64,000 bases of DNA from Opitutaceae bacterium (GCA_015075305.1 JABTUS010000009.1:124001-188000); one strand, 5' to 3'. Counted from the first letter of the stretch, positions 39,640 to 49,440 are shown. Notes: a model not told the origin generated them from the sequence alone. A program made the numbers and translations.

Positions 39640-41067
39640 TCAGGATTTGGGAGCGGTTCCGACGGTGCCGGCCTTGATCAAGGTCATCCGATCCGGGTTC
39701 ACGTGCCTTCGGATTGCGCCATTCACCTGGTCGAGTGTCAGAGCGTCGATCATCGACGGGTAGCGGTCCAGCCAGTCGATTCCGTAGCCGCGGTGGATGG
39801 AGATGAGCAGGGAATCCGCGAGACCGTCGGTTGTCGCCATGCCGACCTTGAAGGTTCCGATCAGGTCCTGCTTCACGCGCTGGAGTTCGGCGGCGGTGAT
39901 GCCGTTGTCATGCCACTTGCGGAGCTCGCGCTCCGTGGAGGCGATGCCCTTGTCGAGCAGTGCGGGACTGAATTCCGCGCTGATCCGGAAATCGCCGTCG
40001 GCAAAGGTGTCGTTGCCCTCCGCAGCCCAGATGCTGTAGGTCAGGCCCTCCTTGTCGCGCACGGTCGCCATCAGGCGGCCGGTGAATCCGCGGCCAAGCA
40101 CGGCTCCCGCCACGCGCATCGCGAGGGCGTCGGGATCGGTGTACTGAAGTTGTGTCGCCTGGCCGAGAATCACGCTCACGTTTGTCTTGTCGGCCATGAA
40201 GACGGTCTCTTGGTGAAAGCTGCGCGATGCCCCGGCCCTGGCAAAGGCCGGCAGCGGGGGGCCCCCGCGCCAGCCTTCAAAATGATGCGCAACCTCGGCT
40301 TGCAGCGTGGACGGATCGACGTCGCCAACCACAACAAGCGTGAACCTGGCGGGACCGTAGAATGCGGCGTGGAAGTCGCGAACCTGCTGCAGGGTCGCCC
40401 CGTTGACGGCTGCAATGAAGTCCGCGGTGGCGGGCGTGTGGTTGGGGTGACCTTCCGGATAGACCGACTGAACGAACACCTCGTTCGCGCGATAGTCGGT
40501 GCGCTCCAGCATGCGCTGAAGGTTTCCGGCGAGCTGCTTCTTCAGCTTTTCGAACTCCACCTCCGAGAACGCCGGAAAACGCAGTTGCTCCGCGAGCAGC
40601 GACACCACCAAGGGCAGATCCCTGCGCAGGCATTTGCCGCTGATGGTGAGCATGGTTTCATCGACCTTGAACGCGAGCGACGCGCCGACTCCCTCCAGAA
40701 GGCCTGCTATGGCAAACTTGTCGTGACGCCGGGTGCCCTTGTCCAGCATGCCTCCGGCGAGTGTTGCGATGGCGGGATTTGACCCGGGGGAGAGCACGTC
40801 ACCGGCCGGCAGCGATGCGCGGAGGGTGACGACTTCCTTCACGCCTGTCGGGTAGGCGATGACATCGATCCCGGCGACGTTTGCACGGATTGCATGAGCG
40901 GCCATCGACGAAGCTCCGGCGGATACGGGCAGGGTTATCGCGAGGAGTGAGCCGGCCGCGGCCGCAACGAGGAATCGCCGCGCCTGGCGCGGCAGCGAAG
41001 TGGTGTTTTCCGCAGAGGAGAAGGGATTGAACATGAAACTCATGGAAGTTGGGAGCAATGGCCTCAT
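39640..41067 (-). CDS. M16 family peptidase-like protein lacking the zinc motif (M16B partner subunit)
   Basis: A ~475-residue exported protein of the M16 fold (FAIAGLLEGVGASLAFKVDE, LKKQLAGNLQRMLERTDYRA, FTLVVVGDVDPSTLQAEV, VAGAVLGRGFTGRLMATVRD). The HxxEH zinc-binding motif is absent, as in the non-catalytic chain of heterodimeric M16B proteases. The catalytic partner is encoded directly upstream and its stop overlaps this start (ATGA at 41064-41067), which favours the 41067 start; ATGs at 41043 and 41034 give shorter versions. A signal sequence is visible (RRFLVAAAAGSLLAITLPVS). Confidence 0.85.
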   Translation of the reverse strand: MRPLLPTSMSFMFNPFSSAENTTSLPRQARRFLVAAAAGSLLAITLPVSAGASSMAAHAIRANVAGIDVIAYPTGVKEVVTLRASLPAGDVLSPGSNPAIATLAGGMLDKGTRRHDKFAIAGLLEGVGASLAFKVDETMLTISGKCLRRDLPLVVSLLAEQLRFPAFSEVEFEKLKKQLAGNLQRMLERTDYRANEVFVQSVYPEGHPNHTPATADFIAAVNGATLQQVRDFHAAFYGPARFTLVVVGDVDPSTLQAEVAHHFEGWRGGPPLPAFARAGASRSFHQETVFMADKTNVSVILGQATQLQYTDPDALAMRVAGAVLGRGFTGRLMATVRDKEGLTYSIWAAEGNDTFADGDFRISAEFSPALLDKGIASTERELRKWHDNGITAAELQRVKQDLIGTFKVGMATTDGLADSLLISIHRGYGIDWLDRYPSMIDALTLDQVNGAIRRHVNPDRMTLIKAGTVGTAPKS

Positions 41068-42449
41068 TTCTCAGTGGATTCGGCGTTCGTTGGAACGAAC
41101 CAGCCGGTCGTGCTCTGGTCCTCGAGCAGGTAGCGGTTCGCAACGCGGGCGACATCGCCGGCGGCCACCTTTTTCAATGCATCGTTGATCGTGACGAACA
41201 GCGTCCAGTCGCCTGTGGCGATGAACTCGTTGATCGCGCTGGCGATCGCGAAGGAGCCGTCGCGGGCAAAGGCGGACGCTGCGAGAAGCTGGTTGACCGC
41301 GCTGCTCACCTCGCCCTCGGTGACGCCATCCTTTTTCAGTCTCTCGATTTCTGAGATCATGACCTTCTCCACCTGATCGTGAGTGGCTCCGGGTGCCAGC
41401 CAGGCGGAGATCGAGATCAGCGAGGGGTCATGGAACATGCCGGCGTCGCTTTGCACGTTTGTCGTGAGGTTCTTGTCCGTCAGCGCACGGTAGAAGCGGC
41501 TGCCCTTTCCGGAGGAGAGTATGGCATTCAGCACCGCGATGGCGGCGGTGTCGGGATCGCGCCCGGAGGGGACCTTGTAGGCGATGCCGACGATGCCGAG
41601 CTGGCCGGCGAGTTTGGTGACGACGCGGCGCGGACCGGTCTGGGGGGGTTCGACCGTGTAAACGACGGGAATGGGTTTTGGTGCGCGCGGGTAGGGGCCG
41701 TAATATTCTTCGATGAGCGCGAGCGCAGAGGAAGGATCGAAGTCGCCCACGACGGTGACGGTAGCGTTGTCCGGCCAGTAGAAGGTGTTGTAGAATTCGC
41801 GCAGCTTCTCGATCGGCACGTTCTCGATGTCGCTGCGCCAGCCAATGGTGGAGTGGTGGTACGGGTGCGCGACGTACGCGGCCGCGGTGATCTCCCGATC
41901 GAGCACGCGGAGAGGATCGTTTTCGCCGATCTCGAATTCATTGCGCACGACGGTCATCTCGGGGCGGCGGTCCTCCTCGCGCAACCGCAGGTTGCGCATG
42001 CGGTCGGCCTCGAGTTCGACGATCTTCGCCAGATGCTCGCTGCCGAGATTGGCGTAGTAGTTGGTGCGGTCCAGCCAGGTGGTGGCGTTGGAAATGGCCC
42101 CGACGCTTTCGAGGAACTGGTCGAGACTCGTGCCCGATTCACGGTTGTGCGAGGGCGTTCCCTTGAACATGAGGTGCTCCAGGAGGTGGGTCGCACCGGT
42201 CGTGCCGGTTACCTCGTTGCGGGAGCCGACGCGATACGTCACCATGAAGGTGAGAACGGGGGTCGAGTGGTCTGGAAGGAGCAGCACCTGCAGGCCGTTT
42301 CTGTCGAGGGAGTACTCCTGGATGCCGCCCAGGGTGCGGACGTAGCTGAAGCCGGCAACCTTCGCCGGAGGTTCGGACGTGGGCACAGCTGCTTGGAGCG
42401 CAAGTGCCGATACTGCCAGGGATGCGGTCAGCCAGGATCTGAATTTCAT
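41064..42449 (-). CDS. M16 family zinc metalloprotease
   Basis: A 461-residue exported M16B protease. The ATG at 42449 starts a signal peptide (SWLTASLAVSALALQAA). The inverted zinc motif HLLEH is at 88-92 (GATHLLEHLMFKG), with a third ligand probably Glu171 in VVRNEFEIGEN. The arginine/tyrosine-rich part of the fold and VTVVGDFDPSSALALIEEYY are typical. It probably forms a heterodimer with the inactive paralogue encoded by the overlapping downstream gene and degrades peptides in the periplasm. Upstream in-frame sequence to 42644 would invade the recD2 gene and is not used. Confidence 0.9.
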   Translation of the reverse strand: MKFRSWLTASLAVSALALQAAVPTSEPPAKVAGFSYVRTLGGIQEYSLDRNGLQVLLLPDHSTPVLTFMVTYRVGSRNEVTGTTGATHLLEHLMFKGTPSHNRESGTSLDQFLESVGAISNATTWLDRTNYYANLGSEHLAKIVELEADRMRNLRLREEDRRPEMTVVRNEFEIGENDPLRVLDREITAAAYVAHPYHHSTIGWRSDIENVPIEKLREFYNTFYWPDNATVTVVGDFDPSSALALIEEYYGPYPRAPKPIPVVYTVEPPQTGPRRVVTKLAGQLGIVGIAYKVPSGRDPDTAAIAVLNAILSSGKGSRFYRALTDKNLTTNVQSDAGMFHDPSLISISAWLAPGATHDQVEKVMISEIERLKKDGVTEGEVSSAVNQLLAASAFARDGSFAIASAINEFIATGDWTLFVTINDALKKVAAGDVARVANRYLLEDQSTTGWFVPTNAESTEK

Positions 42450-42504
42450 GGAGAGTTTGAACCACCCTAGCGATGCGAGTTCCCGCGCCAAGCGCGGATC
42501 GGCA

Positions 42505-44769
42505 TCAGTGGCGGGTTGCGGATGGCGGTGCGATCCGGGCCAGTTTTTCCCTGAGATGGGTGATGCGCTGCCTGGCCTCATTGTTGCGAACCGCCATGCC
42601 ATAGGCCGCGGGTTCGCCGACCAGGAACACCTTTTTCCTGCCACGGGTGATCGCGGTGTAGAGAAGGTTCCGCTGCAGCATCATGAAGTGGCCCTTGAGG
42701 AGGGGGATGACGACCACCGGAAATTCGCTGCCCTGCGACTTGTGGATGCTGATCGCGTACGCCAGGGCGAGGTCGCTGAGATCGCCGCGGCTGAAATCAT
42801 GGGTCTGGCCGTCAAAACTGGCCGTGAGTGTTCCCTCCTCAGCGTTGACGCTCTTGACCGTTCCGATGTCGCCGTTGAACAGAACCTTGTCGTAGTTGTT
42901 TCTCAACTGGATGACCTTGTCCCCGGGCCGGTATTCAGCGCCGCCCCACTTGATCCCGCGGGAATGGGGATTGAGCTCCGCCTGCAGCCGCGCGTTCAGG
43001 TTGCCCACGCCGGCGAGTCCCTTGTGCATCGGCGCGAGAACCTGGACATCCTGCACGGGGTTCAGCCCGTCATGGTGGGCGGGAATGAAGTCGCGGCAGA
43101 GCTGGACGACCTTGCCCAGCGCATCCTCGGGGGAGTCGGCGAGAATGAAACTGAGATCGCTCCAGGCGGGGATGCCGGCGACATCCCTGACTGCCGGTGG
43201 AATTGAGGCGTCGCCGGCGTTGATGCCGTGTGCGACAGAGACGATGTCGCTTCGCCCCTCCTGGCGGTAGATGACCTGGAGTCGCGTGACGGGAGCGAGG
43301 TCGGAGGCGATGAGGTCCTTGAGGACGACGCCGGCGCCGACGCTCGGCAGTTGATCGGTGTCGCCCACGAGCAGCAGGTGCGCCCGCGCCGGAACGGCTT
43401 GCAGGAGGGCGGCGGCGAGACGGGTGTCGAGCATGGACGCCTCGTCGACGATGAGGAAGTCGGTTGCCAGCGGATGCGATTCGTTGACGGTGAAGCCGCC
43501 TTTCGCCGGATCGAAGCGGAGCAGGCGGTGAATCGTGGAAGCGAATCCGCCGGTGGTCTCCGAGAGCCTCTGGGCGGCGCGGCCAGTCGGGGCGGCGAGG
43601 GTGACGCGCACGCGCTTCGCCCTGAGGATCTCGACCAGCGCGCGGATGATCGTTGTTTTTCCGGTGCCGGGGCCGCCGGTGAGGATCGAGAATTTCTGCG
43701 CGAGCGCGGTCTGCACGGCGATGCGCTGCTGGTCCGCGAAGGTGAAGCCGGCCTTTTGGCCCGCCCATTCCAGCGCGGCGGGTATCTTGATCGGAGGCAG
43801 CGCGCTGGATGCGCTGCGCAGGCGGGCGATGACGTCGGTGATGCGCTGCTCCCACCGGTCGTTGTGAGGCAGTTGGAGGATGCCGGAACCCGGGAGCGGA
43901 TTCTCCCCCGCGGCGCGGTGGCGGACCATGGCGGAGGTTGTCACCAGATTTTCAATACGCTCCTCAAGGCGGGCGGCCGACGTCTCCAGCAGCGCGGCGC
44001 AATGGTCCCTGAGGTCGGCCTCGCGCATGGCGGTGTGGCCCTCGTCCTGCAGGGACTCAAGTCCGTACAGCAGGCCGGCGTCGAGCCGCGGTGGCGCGTC
44101 GTTGGCAAAGCCGAGATTGATGGCGATGCGGTCGGCGGTCTTGAACCCGATGCCGTCGATCTCGCGGGCGACGCGGTAGGGCTCGGTCATCAGGATGTTT
44201 CTTGCGCCACCGCCGAATTGTTTCACCAGCTTGAGGCACTGACTTGGGGTGACGCCGTAGGTCTGGAGAAAGATGTAGAGCTCCCGGAAGGTTTTCTGCT
44301 CCTCCCACGCGGCGCGAATGGCCTTTGCGCGCTTTGGACCGATGCCGGGCACCGAACGCAGTTTCGCGGACTCCTCACTGAGCACGCGCAGGGTGTCTGT
44401 GCCGAAGGCGTCGACGATCTTCTCTGCGTATGTTTTTCCAATGCCGGGCACCAGGCCGCTGCCGAGAAACTTCCGGATCCCGTAGACGCCCGCGGGCAGT
44501 TCCGAACGAAAGGAGGCGATCTTGAACTGCGTGCCGTGCTGGCTGTGGCGCGTCCATTCGCCGGCGAGAAAAAGCGTTTCGCCGCATTGCACGCCGGGCA
44601 GCGTGCCCACGATGGTGACTTTGTCCTGGCCGGATGACTTCGCGCCACTGGACTCATCCCGGCGGAATTCGGCGATGGTGTAGTGGTTTTCCTCGTTAAG
44701 GAAGAGGATCCGTTCGAGCACACCGGTGATGCTTGTGGCGGAGGTGGAGGAGTGTGGCGGGGAAGCCAA
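42505..44769 (-). CDS. recD2: RecD2-type ATP-dependent DNA helicase
   Basis: A 754-residue RecD2 (RecD-like superfamily 1B helicase without RecBC). The long N-terminal extension has an OB-like part and tandem helix-hairpin-helix motifs (LVPGIGKTYAEKIVDAFG, VPGIGPKRAKAIRAAW, IDGIGFKTADRIAINLG). The helicase core has Walker A GGPGTGKTT at 365-373, FLIVDEASML, LLVGDTDQLPSVGAG and the C-terminal YAISIHKSQGSEFPVVV. RecD2 moves 5'-3' and acts in DNA repair and replication-fork maintenance. It lies 55 bases upstream of the M16 pair on the same strand. Confidence 0.93.
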   Translation of the reverse strand: MASPPHSSTSATSITGVLERILFLNEENHYTIAEFRRDESSGAKSSGQDKVTIVGTLPGVQCGETLFLAGEWTRHSQHGTQFKIASFRSELPAGVYGIRKFLGSGLVPGIGKTYAEKIVDAFGTDTLRVLSEESAKLRSVPGIGPKRAKAIRAAWEEQKTFRELYIFLQTYGVTPSQCLKLVKQFGGGARNILMTEPYRVAREIDGIGFKTADRIAINLGFANDAPPRLDAGLLYGLESLQDEGHTAMREADLRDHCAALLETSAARLEERIENLVTTSAMVRHRAAGENPLPGSGILQLPHNDRWEQRITDVIARLRSASSALPPIKIPAALEWAGQKAGFTFADQQRIAVQTALAQKFSILTGGPGTGKTTIIRALVEILRAKRVRVTLAAPTGRAAQRLSETTGGFASTIHRLLRFDPAKGGFTVNESHPLATDFLIVDEASMLDTRLAAALLQAVPARAHLLLVGDTDQLPSVGAGVVLKDLIASDLAPVTRLQVIYRQEGRSDIVSVAHGINAGDASIPPAVRDVAGIPAWSDLSFILADSPEDALGKVVQLCRDFIPAHHDGLNPVQDVQVLAPMHKGLAGVGNLNARLQAELNPHSRGIKWGGAEYRPGDKVIQLRNNYDKVLFNGDIGTVKSVNAEEGTLTASFDGQTHDFSRGDLSDLALAYAISIHKSQGSEFPVVVIPLLKGHFMMLQRNLLYTAITRGRKKVFLVGEPAAYGMAVRNNEARQRITHLREKLARIAPPSATRH

Positions 44770-44907
44770 GGCGATTTCAGACCGTGCCGGTATTGGAATC
44801 CTTCAAAGGGGAAATGGCAATTGTCCAGGATTGCCGAAGACGGGGCTGCGTTTGAAGCACGGGCGGCGGCGTTGCGGGTGGGTGGAATGCGGGACCGCCT
44901 TGAGTCA

Positions 44908-45564
44908 TCAGCGTGATGCAGGCTCTGCCAGAAGAGCGGCGGTCAGCGAAGTGAGATCGGGAAACACCCGTGATGCACCGGCGGCGAGAAGCTGGCCGGT
45001 GTCGTGGGTGCCGGTCGTGACCGCCCAGCAGGGACACTGCGCATTGATGCCAGTCTGCACGTCGAACGGAGAGTCACCAATCATCAGCAGCCGCTCGGCG
45101 GGCAGCTTCATTTCGGCGAGTGCATGGGTGAGAAAACGAACGTCCGGCTTGAGCCAGGGAGTGTCGTGCGCTCCGAAAACCCCCTTGAGCCAGTGCGTGA
45201 TTCCCAGGTGTTCGCAGATGCGGCGGGATGCGGTTCCCAGTTTGTTGGTGAGGACTGCGCACGAGCAGCCCCGTGCTGAGAACGCCGCAAGGGATTCTTT
45301 GGCACCCGGAAGCAGGATTACATCATCGAGCATGGTGCGATCGAAGTAGTCGCGGTAGATTGTCAGAGCGTCGGCGAGCTGCGCCTGAGTGACAAATCGA
45401 AGCATCGCCCGCTCCAAGCCGCCGCCGACAGCGCTGCGGACCTGTTCCAGCGTGGGGGCGGGCAGGCCCAACTGAGGCAGGGTGTGAACATAGCTTCGAT
45501 GGATGGCGGCAAAATGATCCACCAGGGTGCCATCGAGGTCGAAGAATGCGGTGCGCGGAGGCAT
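44908..45564 (-). CDS. HAD-family phosphatase (phosphoglycolate phosphatase-like)
   Basis: A 218-residue HAD hydrolase. The ATG at 45564 is followed by the catalytic FFDLDGTLVD (Asp9 nucleophile, Asp11 acid/base). Motif II is AVLTNK and motifs III/IV are WLKPDVRF and MIGDSPFDVQTG. The cap domain is of the small helical C1 type. Gph-like removal of phosphoglycolate or another small phosphate ester is likely; the substrate is not determined by the sequence. It is divergent from the lipid-transport operon, and 138 bases separate it from recD2. Confidence 0.85.
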   Translation of the reverse strand: MPPRTAFFDLDGTLVDHFAAIHRSYVHTLPQLGLPAPTLEQVRSAVGGGLERAMLRFVTQAQLADALTIYRDYFDRTMLDDVILLPGAKESLAAFSARGCSCAVLTNKLGTASRRICEHLGITHWLKGVFGAHDTPWLKPDVRFLTHALAEMKLPAERLLMIGDSPFDVQTGINAQCPCWAVTTGTHDTGQLLAAGASRVFPDLTSLTAALLAEPASR

Positions 45565-45650
45565 GAGAGGGTCAAAGCTCCCCAAAACTTCAGCACGGGT
45601 GCAAGCAGTTTGGCTTTGCCGTGTCGCCTGGACTGGATGATTTTCCGTCA

Positions 45651-46784
45651 ATGCCGGTTTCCCCCGCGACAAATCCCGCGCGAGCCCAGGTGAGCACGCA
45701 CGATGACTCCCTCATCGTGGAGCTTGGCGGACAGTGGCGCATTGCGGAGGCAAGGCCGGATTTTGCGGACCTGGTCCGGGGCCACAAGCCGGCGGAAGTG
45801 GTTCTTCAGATGGACGCCGTACAGTCGTGGGACAGCGCTCTCGTCCTGTTTTTGAATGAAGCCAGGACTTGGGCGAATGATCGGGGGATGCGCTGTGATC
45901 TGGCACGCATTCCAGCCGAAATCCAGGCGATGGTCGACAAGCTGCAACAGACGTCGGATTCGACTGGAGGGGCGGGTGGAAGGGCCCGGAAGGATGTGCT
46001 GACGCGAGTTGGACTGGCGACCCATGACCTCGCCAAGCGCTCGCGAAGCATGTACACATTCGTTGGCGAATGCGTGCTGAGCGCCTTCCGGCTGGCTCGG
46101 CAGCCGCAGCGCTTTCGATGGAGGGACTGTCTTTCGGAGATGCAGCAGTGCGGGGCGATGGCATTGCCGATCGTGAGCCTCATCAGCCTGCTCGTGGGTC
46201 TGATCCTCGCGTATCAGGCGGCGGTGCAGTTGCGCCAGTTCGGCGCCGACATCTATGTCGCCGATCTTGTCGGCCTGGCTGTGGTGAGGGAGATGGGACC
46301 CATGATGGCGGCCGTGATCATGGCGGGCCGCACAGGCGCGGCCTTTGCCGCCACCCTTGGCAACATGAAGGCCGGTGAGGAAATCGACGCACTGGAGAGT
46401 CTTGGAATCGTATCGATCGATTTTCTGGTGATGCCCCGCCTTGTCGCGCTCGGGATCATGATGCCGCTGCTGGCCATGTATGCGAACCTGCTGGGCGTGC
46501 TGGGGGGCATGTTCGTGGCGAAGACGGTGCTGGAAATTCCGCCCAGCGCCTATTGGGTGGAAATGCAGACGATCGTGGACCTGTCCGACATCTCGACCGG
46601 GATCATAAAGGCCGTGGTGTTCGGCCTGCTAATTGGATTTTCCGGATGCCTGCGCGGCCTGGAGGCGGACCGCAGCGCCGCGGGGGTTGGGCGGGCGGCG
46701 ACCTCGGCGGTGGTCACGTCGATCCTTCTTGTAATCGTAGCTGACGCCGTGTTCGCGGTGGTCTTTAACATCCTTGGACTCTAG
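45651..46784 (+). CDS. mlaE: MlaE-family lipid ABC transporter permease with N-terminal STAS domain
   Basis: A 377-residue protein. About 90 N-terminal residues look like a STAS domain (VELGGQWRIAEARPDFADLV, VVLQMDAVQSWDSALVLFL), the domain that is a separate protein, MlaB, in E. coli. The rest is the MlaE/YrbE permease (ALPIVSLISLLVGLILAYQA, REMGPMMAAVIMAGRTGAAF, MKAGEEIDALESLGI). It is the first gene of a four-gene operon with an ATPase, an MCE protein and a lipoprotein, a system for moving lipids between the inner and outer membranes. A GTG at 45621 is an alternative start. Confidence 0.9.
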   Translation: MPVSPATNPARAQVSTHDDSLIVELGGQWRIAEARPDFADLVRGHKPAEVVLQMDAVQSWDSALVLFLNEARTWANDRGMRCDLARIPAEIQAMVDKLQQTSDSTGGAGGRARKDVLTRVGLATHDLAKRSRSMYTFVGECVLSAFRLARQPQRFRWRDCLSEMQQCGAMALPIVSLISLLVGLILAYQAAVQLRQFGADIYVADLVGLAVVREMGPMMAAVIMAGRTGAAFAATLGNMKAGEEIDALESLGIVSIDFLVMPRLVALGIMMPLLAMYANLLGVLGGMFVAKTVLEIPPSAYWVEMQTIVDLSDISTGIIKAVVFGLLIGFSGCLRGLEADRSAAGVGRAATSAVVTSILLVIVADAVFAVVFNILGL

Positions 46785-46788
46785 CACA

Positions 46789-47583
46789 ATGGTGGACACT
46801 CAACCCGCGATCGACGTCAAGGATCTGGATTGTGGATACGGTGGACGTTTGGTTTTGGAGCACATCACGTTCTCGGTTGGGCGCGGCGAGATCTTTTTCA
46901 TCATAGGAGGATCCGGTTGCGGCAAGAGCACGCTGCTGCGCAATATGATCGGACTGGTCCGGCCCATGCATGGAGAGGTTTCGTTCTTTGGGCAGCCGTT
47001 TCTGGACGCGGATGCCGCCGCGCGCCGCGAGTTGTTGAGAACCTTTGGCGTGCTCTTTCAGAGCGCGGCCCTGTGGACGTCCCTCACTTTGCGCGAAAAT
47101 GTCGCGCTTCCCCTCCAGGAATACTCGCGGCTTTCGCCGCGTGAGATTGATGACCTTGTCCGCCTGAAGCTCGCCCAGGTTGGATTGACCGGGTATGAGG
47201 ATTTTTATCCGGTGGCCTTGTCGGGAGGAATGAAGAAAAGGGCCGGCCTGGCCAGGGCGCTGGCACTGGACCCGGCGATTGTCTTTTTTGACGAACCGTC
47301 CGCGGGCCTGGATCCCGTCACCTCGCGGGAGATTGACGATCTCATCCTGGAGATCAGGGCGACGCGCGGAACAACCTGTGTTGTCGTGTCGCACGAACTC
47401 GACAGCATCTTCAGGATTGGCGACCGGGTCATCATGCTGGACAAGGCGACAAAGGGGATCATCGCCACGGGTGCTCCGGGTGAATTGTGCGCAAACAGTC
47501 CGGATGACCGGGTGAGAAGGTTTCTCAGGTGCCAGGAGTCCGCCGCCGCTCACTCTGGCGCGGGCCCCGGCGCAACAACATGA
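46789..47583 (+). CDS. mlaF: MlaF-type ABC transporter ATP-binding protein
   Basis: A 264-residue ATPase. Walker A is GGSGCGKST at 40-48, the Q-loop context is FGVLFQSAALWTSLT, the signature LSGGMKKRAGLARALALDP, and Walker B with the catalytic Glu VFFDEPSAGLDP. GVLFQSAALWTSLTL and GGMKKRAGLARAL are typical of MlaF. The gene starts four bases after the permease stop. It energises the permease; the STAS domain fused to the permease probably contacts this subunit as MlaB does. Confidence 0.92.
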   Translation: MVDTQPAIDVKDLDCGYGGRLVLEHITFSVGRGEIFFIIGGSGCGKSTLLRNMIGLVRPMHGEVSFFGQPFLDADAAARRELLRTFGVLFQSAALWTSLTLRENVALPLQEYSRLSPREIDDLVRLKLAQVGLTGYEDFYPVALSGGMKKRAGLARALALDPAIVFFDEPSAGLDPVTSREIDDLILEIRATRGTTCVVVSHELDSIFRIGDRVIMLDKATKGIIATGAPGELCANSPDDRVRRFLRCQESAAAHSGAGPGATT

Positions 47584-47639
47584 AATCACCCCAAACCCTG
47601 CGTTGAATTTCGACGAGAGCTCCTGTCTATTCCAATCCA

Positions 47640-48644
47640 GTGAAAAACAAGGTCAGTCCCGCGCTCGTTGGCTTCTTCGTCCTGGGCGCCATCGTGCTCG
47701 CGCTCATCGCGCTGTTCTCATTTGGCGGCATCAACCTTTTCGCCAAGCCCGAGCGCTTCATGGTCTATTTCAATGAGTCGATCCAAGGACTCGACCTCGG
47801 ATCGCCGGTGAAGCTCCGCGGCGTGCGTGTCGGCAGGGTGGTGGACCTCAACATCCGCTATTCGTCCCCGAAGAACCTTTCGGTTGTCGCCGTCGTGTGC
47901 GAGCTGAGCCGAAATTCGCTGACGGACGAAAAGGGTGACCTGATTGATCTATCGAGCCGGAAGGAGTTGCAGAAGCTGATCGACCATGGCCTGCGTGCGC
48001 AGCTTGGGGTTCTTGGTCTTGCGACCGGCCTGTTGTACGTGGAGCTGAACTTTGTCGATCCCAGGGAGTATCCTCTGCCGTCGACTCCCTCCAGTGACGC
48101 CAGGTACGTGGTGATGCCGGCAATGGATTCCTCCCTCAAGGAGTTTCAGGCGAATCTGGATGAGATACTCGTGGATCTGAGGCATGTGGATTTCGCGGGA
48201 CTTGCGAAGGAGATCAAGGGACTGCTGGTCGATGCCCGGCGGCAGATCAACGGCCTCGATCTTGCGGTGCTCACGCAGGAATGGACCAAGGCGGGGCGGT
48301 CGCTTGATGCGCTGGCCTCATCGAAGGAGCTGCCCGATGCCATTCAGAACCTGAACGCGGCGCTGGTTGAGTTCCGCGCGACGCTTGCGCGGCTGGATGG
48401 CACGATTGAGCCAACCGTGAAGCAGCTCGGGGAGACCCTGGCTCAGGCCCGGGGCACGTTGGAATCGTTCTCCTCCGCGGCTGCAACGGTTCAGACGTTT
48501 GTCAATGCGCAAAGCGGTCTTGGCGAAGAGGCCGGACGGGCGCTCTCCCAGTTCACGGATGCCGTGGCTTCGATCCAGAGGCTCACGGACTTTCTTGAGC
48601 GCAATCCAAATTCACTCCTGACCGGAAGGAAGCATCCCCAATGA
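47640..48644 (+). CDS. MCE (MlaD/PqiB-like) substrate-binding protein
   Basis: A 334-residue protein with GTG start at 47640. One N-terminal transmembrane helix (ALVGFFVLGAIVLALIALFS) is followed by a single MCE domain (FMVYFNESIQGLDLGSPVKL, GVRVGRVVDLNIRY). A long, probably helical C-terminal tail (LVDARRQINGLDLAVLTQEW, ALSQFTDAVASIQRLTDFLE) could form part of a periplasm-spanning tunnel, as shown for PqiB-type proteins. It probably forms a hexamer that carries lipid between the permease and the outer membrane. Its stop overlaps the next start by four bases. Confidence 0.88.
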   Translation: MKNKVSPALVGFFVLGAIVLALIALFSFGGINLFAKPERFMVYFNESIQGLDLGSPVKLRGVRVGRVVDLNIRYSSPKNLSVVAVVCELSRNSLTDEKGDLIDLSSRKELQKLIDHGLRAQLGVLGLATGLLYVELNFVDPREYPLPSTPSSDARYVVMPAMDSSLKEFQANLDEILVDLRHVDFAGLAKEIKGLLVDARRQINGLDLAVLTQEWTKAGRSLDALASSKELPDAIQNLNAALVEFRATLARLDGTIEPTVKQLGETLAQARGTLESFSSAAATVQTFVNAQSGLGEEAGRALSQFTDAVASIQRLTDFLERNPNSLLTGRKHPQ

Positions 48645-49318
48645 GAAACTCTCCTGCGCAAATGGCAGCCATGGATTTTGTCCGCGCCGCAAGCGCCGCC
48701 TTTTCCCGCCAGGCAAGATTGATTCTTCTGGTGCTTGGAGGGATTGCGGTTGCGGGCTGCTCCATCATTCCCGAAGCGGCGGCGGATCCCACCCGCTATT
48801 ATGTCCTGGATGGACCCGAAGCCGCGACCCTGCCTGCGATTGCGGCAGGTGGGACGCTGGCCATTCGATCGATTGAACTGCCGGCGTACCTGAGGAATAC
48901 CAAGAGCATGGTCGTGCGCGTGGGGGAGAATGAAGTGCGCTACGAGGATTATTCGCGCTGGGCCGAGCCGTTGGATGCCGGAATTCAGCGGATCGTCAGG
49001 GAGCGGCTTGTCAACCTGCTGGGTGCCGCGTCCGTCGTTTCTTTTCCGCTGAATGCCGGCGAAACGAGGCGGTGGGACCTTCGGGTGCAGGTGCTGCGGT
49101 GCGAAGGCAGCGCGCCTCGCGGAGGGAGTCCGGGGATGCTGTTTGTGGCGGGCTTCCAGATACTTGACGCAACCGATGGCAGGCAGGTTGCGCGGGACCA
49201 GGTGATCGTGAACGATCTGGACTGGGACGGGCGTGATTTCGGGGCGCTTGCGCGGCAGTTGAGCGCGGCGGTGACGCGTTTTGCGGACGATGTCGCCAGA
49301 AACGTGCCAGGCCGCTGA
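48641..49318 (+). CDS. ABC-type transport auxiliary lipoprotein (PqiC-like)
   Basis: A 225-residue lipoprotein. A signal sequence (LILLVLGGIAVAGC) ends in a lipobox cysteine. The mature domain has the YmbA/PqiC pattern (TRYYVLDGP, AIRSIELPAYLRNTKSMVVR, YSRWAEPLDAGIQRIVRERL). PqiC-type lipoproteins sit in the outer membrane and receive the MCE tunnel. It starts within the MCE gene stop (ATGA), so it is translationally coupled and completes the lipid-transport operon. Confidence 0.85.
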   Translation: MRNSPAQMAAMDFVRAASAAFSRQARLILLVLGGIAVAGCSIIPEAAADPTRYYVLDGPEAATLPAIAAGGTLAIRSIELPAYLRNTKSMVVRVGENEVRYEDYSRWAEPLDAGIQRIVRERLVNLLGAASVVSFPLNAGETRRWDLRVQVLRCEGSAPRGGSPGMLFVAGFQILDATDGRQVARDQVIVNDLDWDGRDFGALARQLSAAVTRFADDVARNVPGR

Positions 49319-49440
49319 GTTGCAGCCCGTGAAATTCCCCAATTTTTCGGAAAAAACTACCCGCGCAGCACTTGGGGGTTCGCAATACTACTGAGGATAA
49401 AACCCTAGCATTTCAGAGCGAAAAGAGTAAGCTGCTTTCC

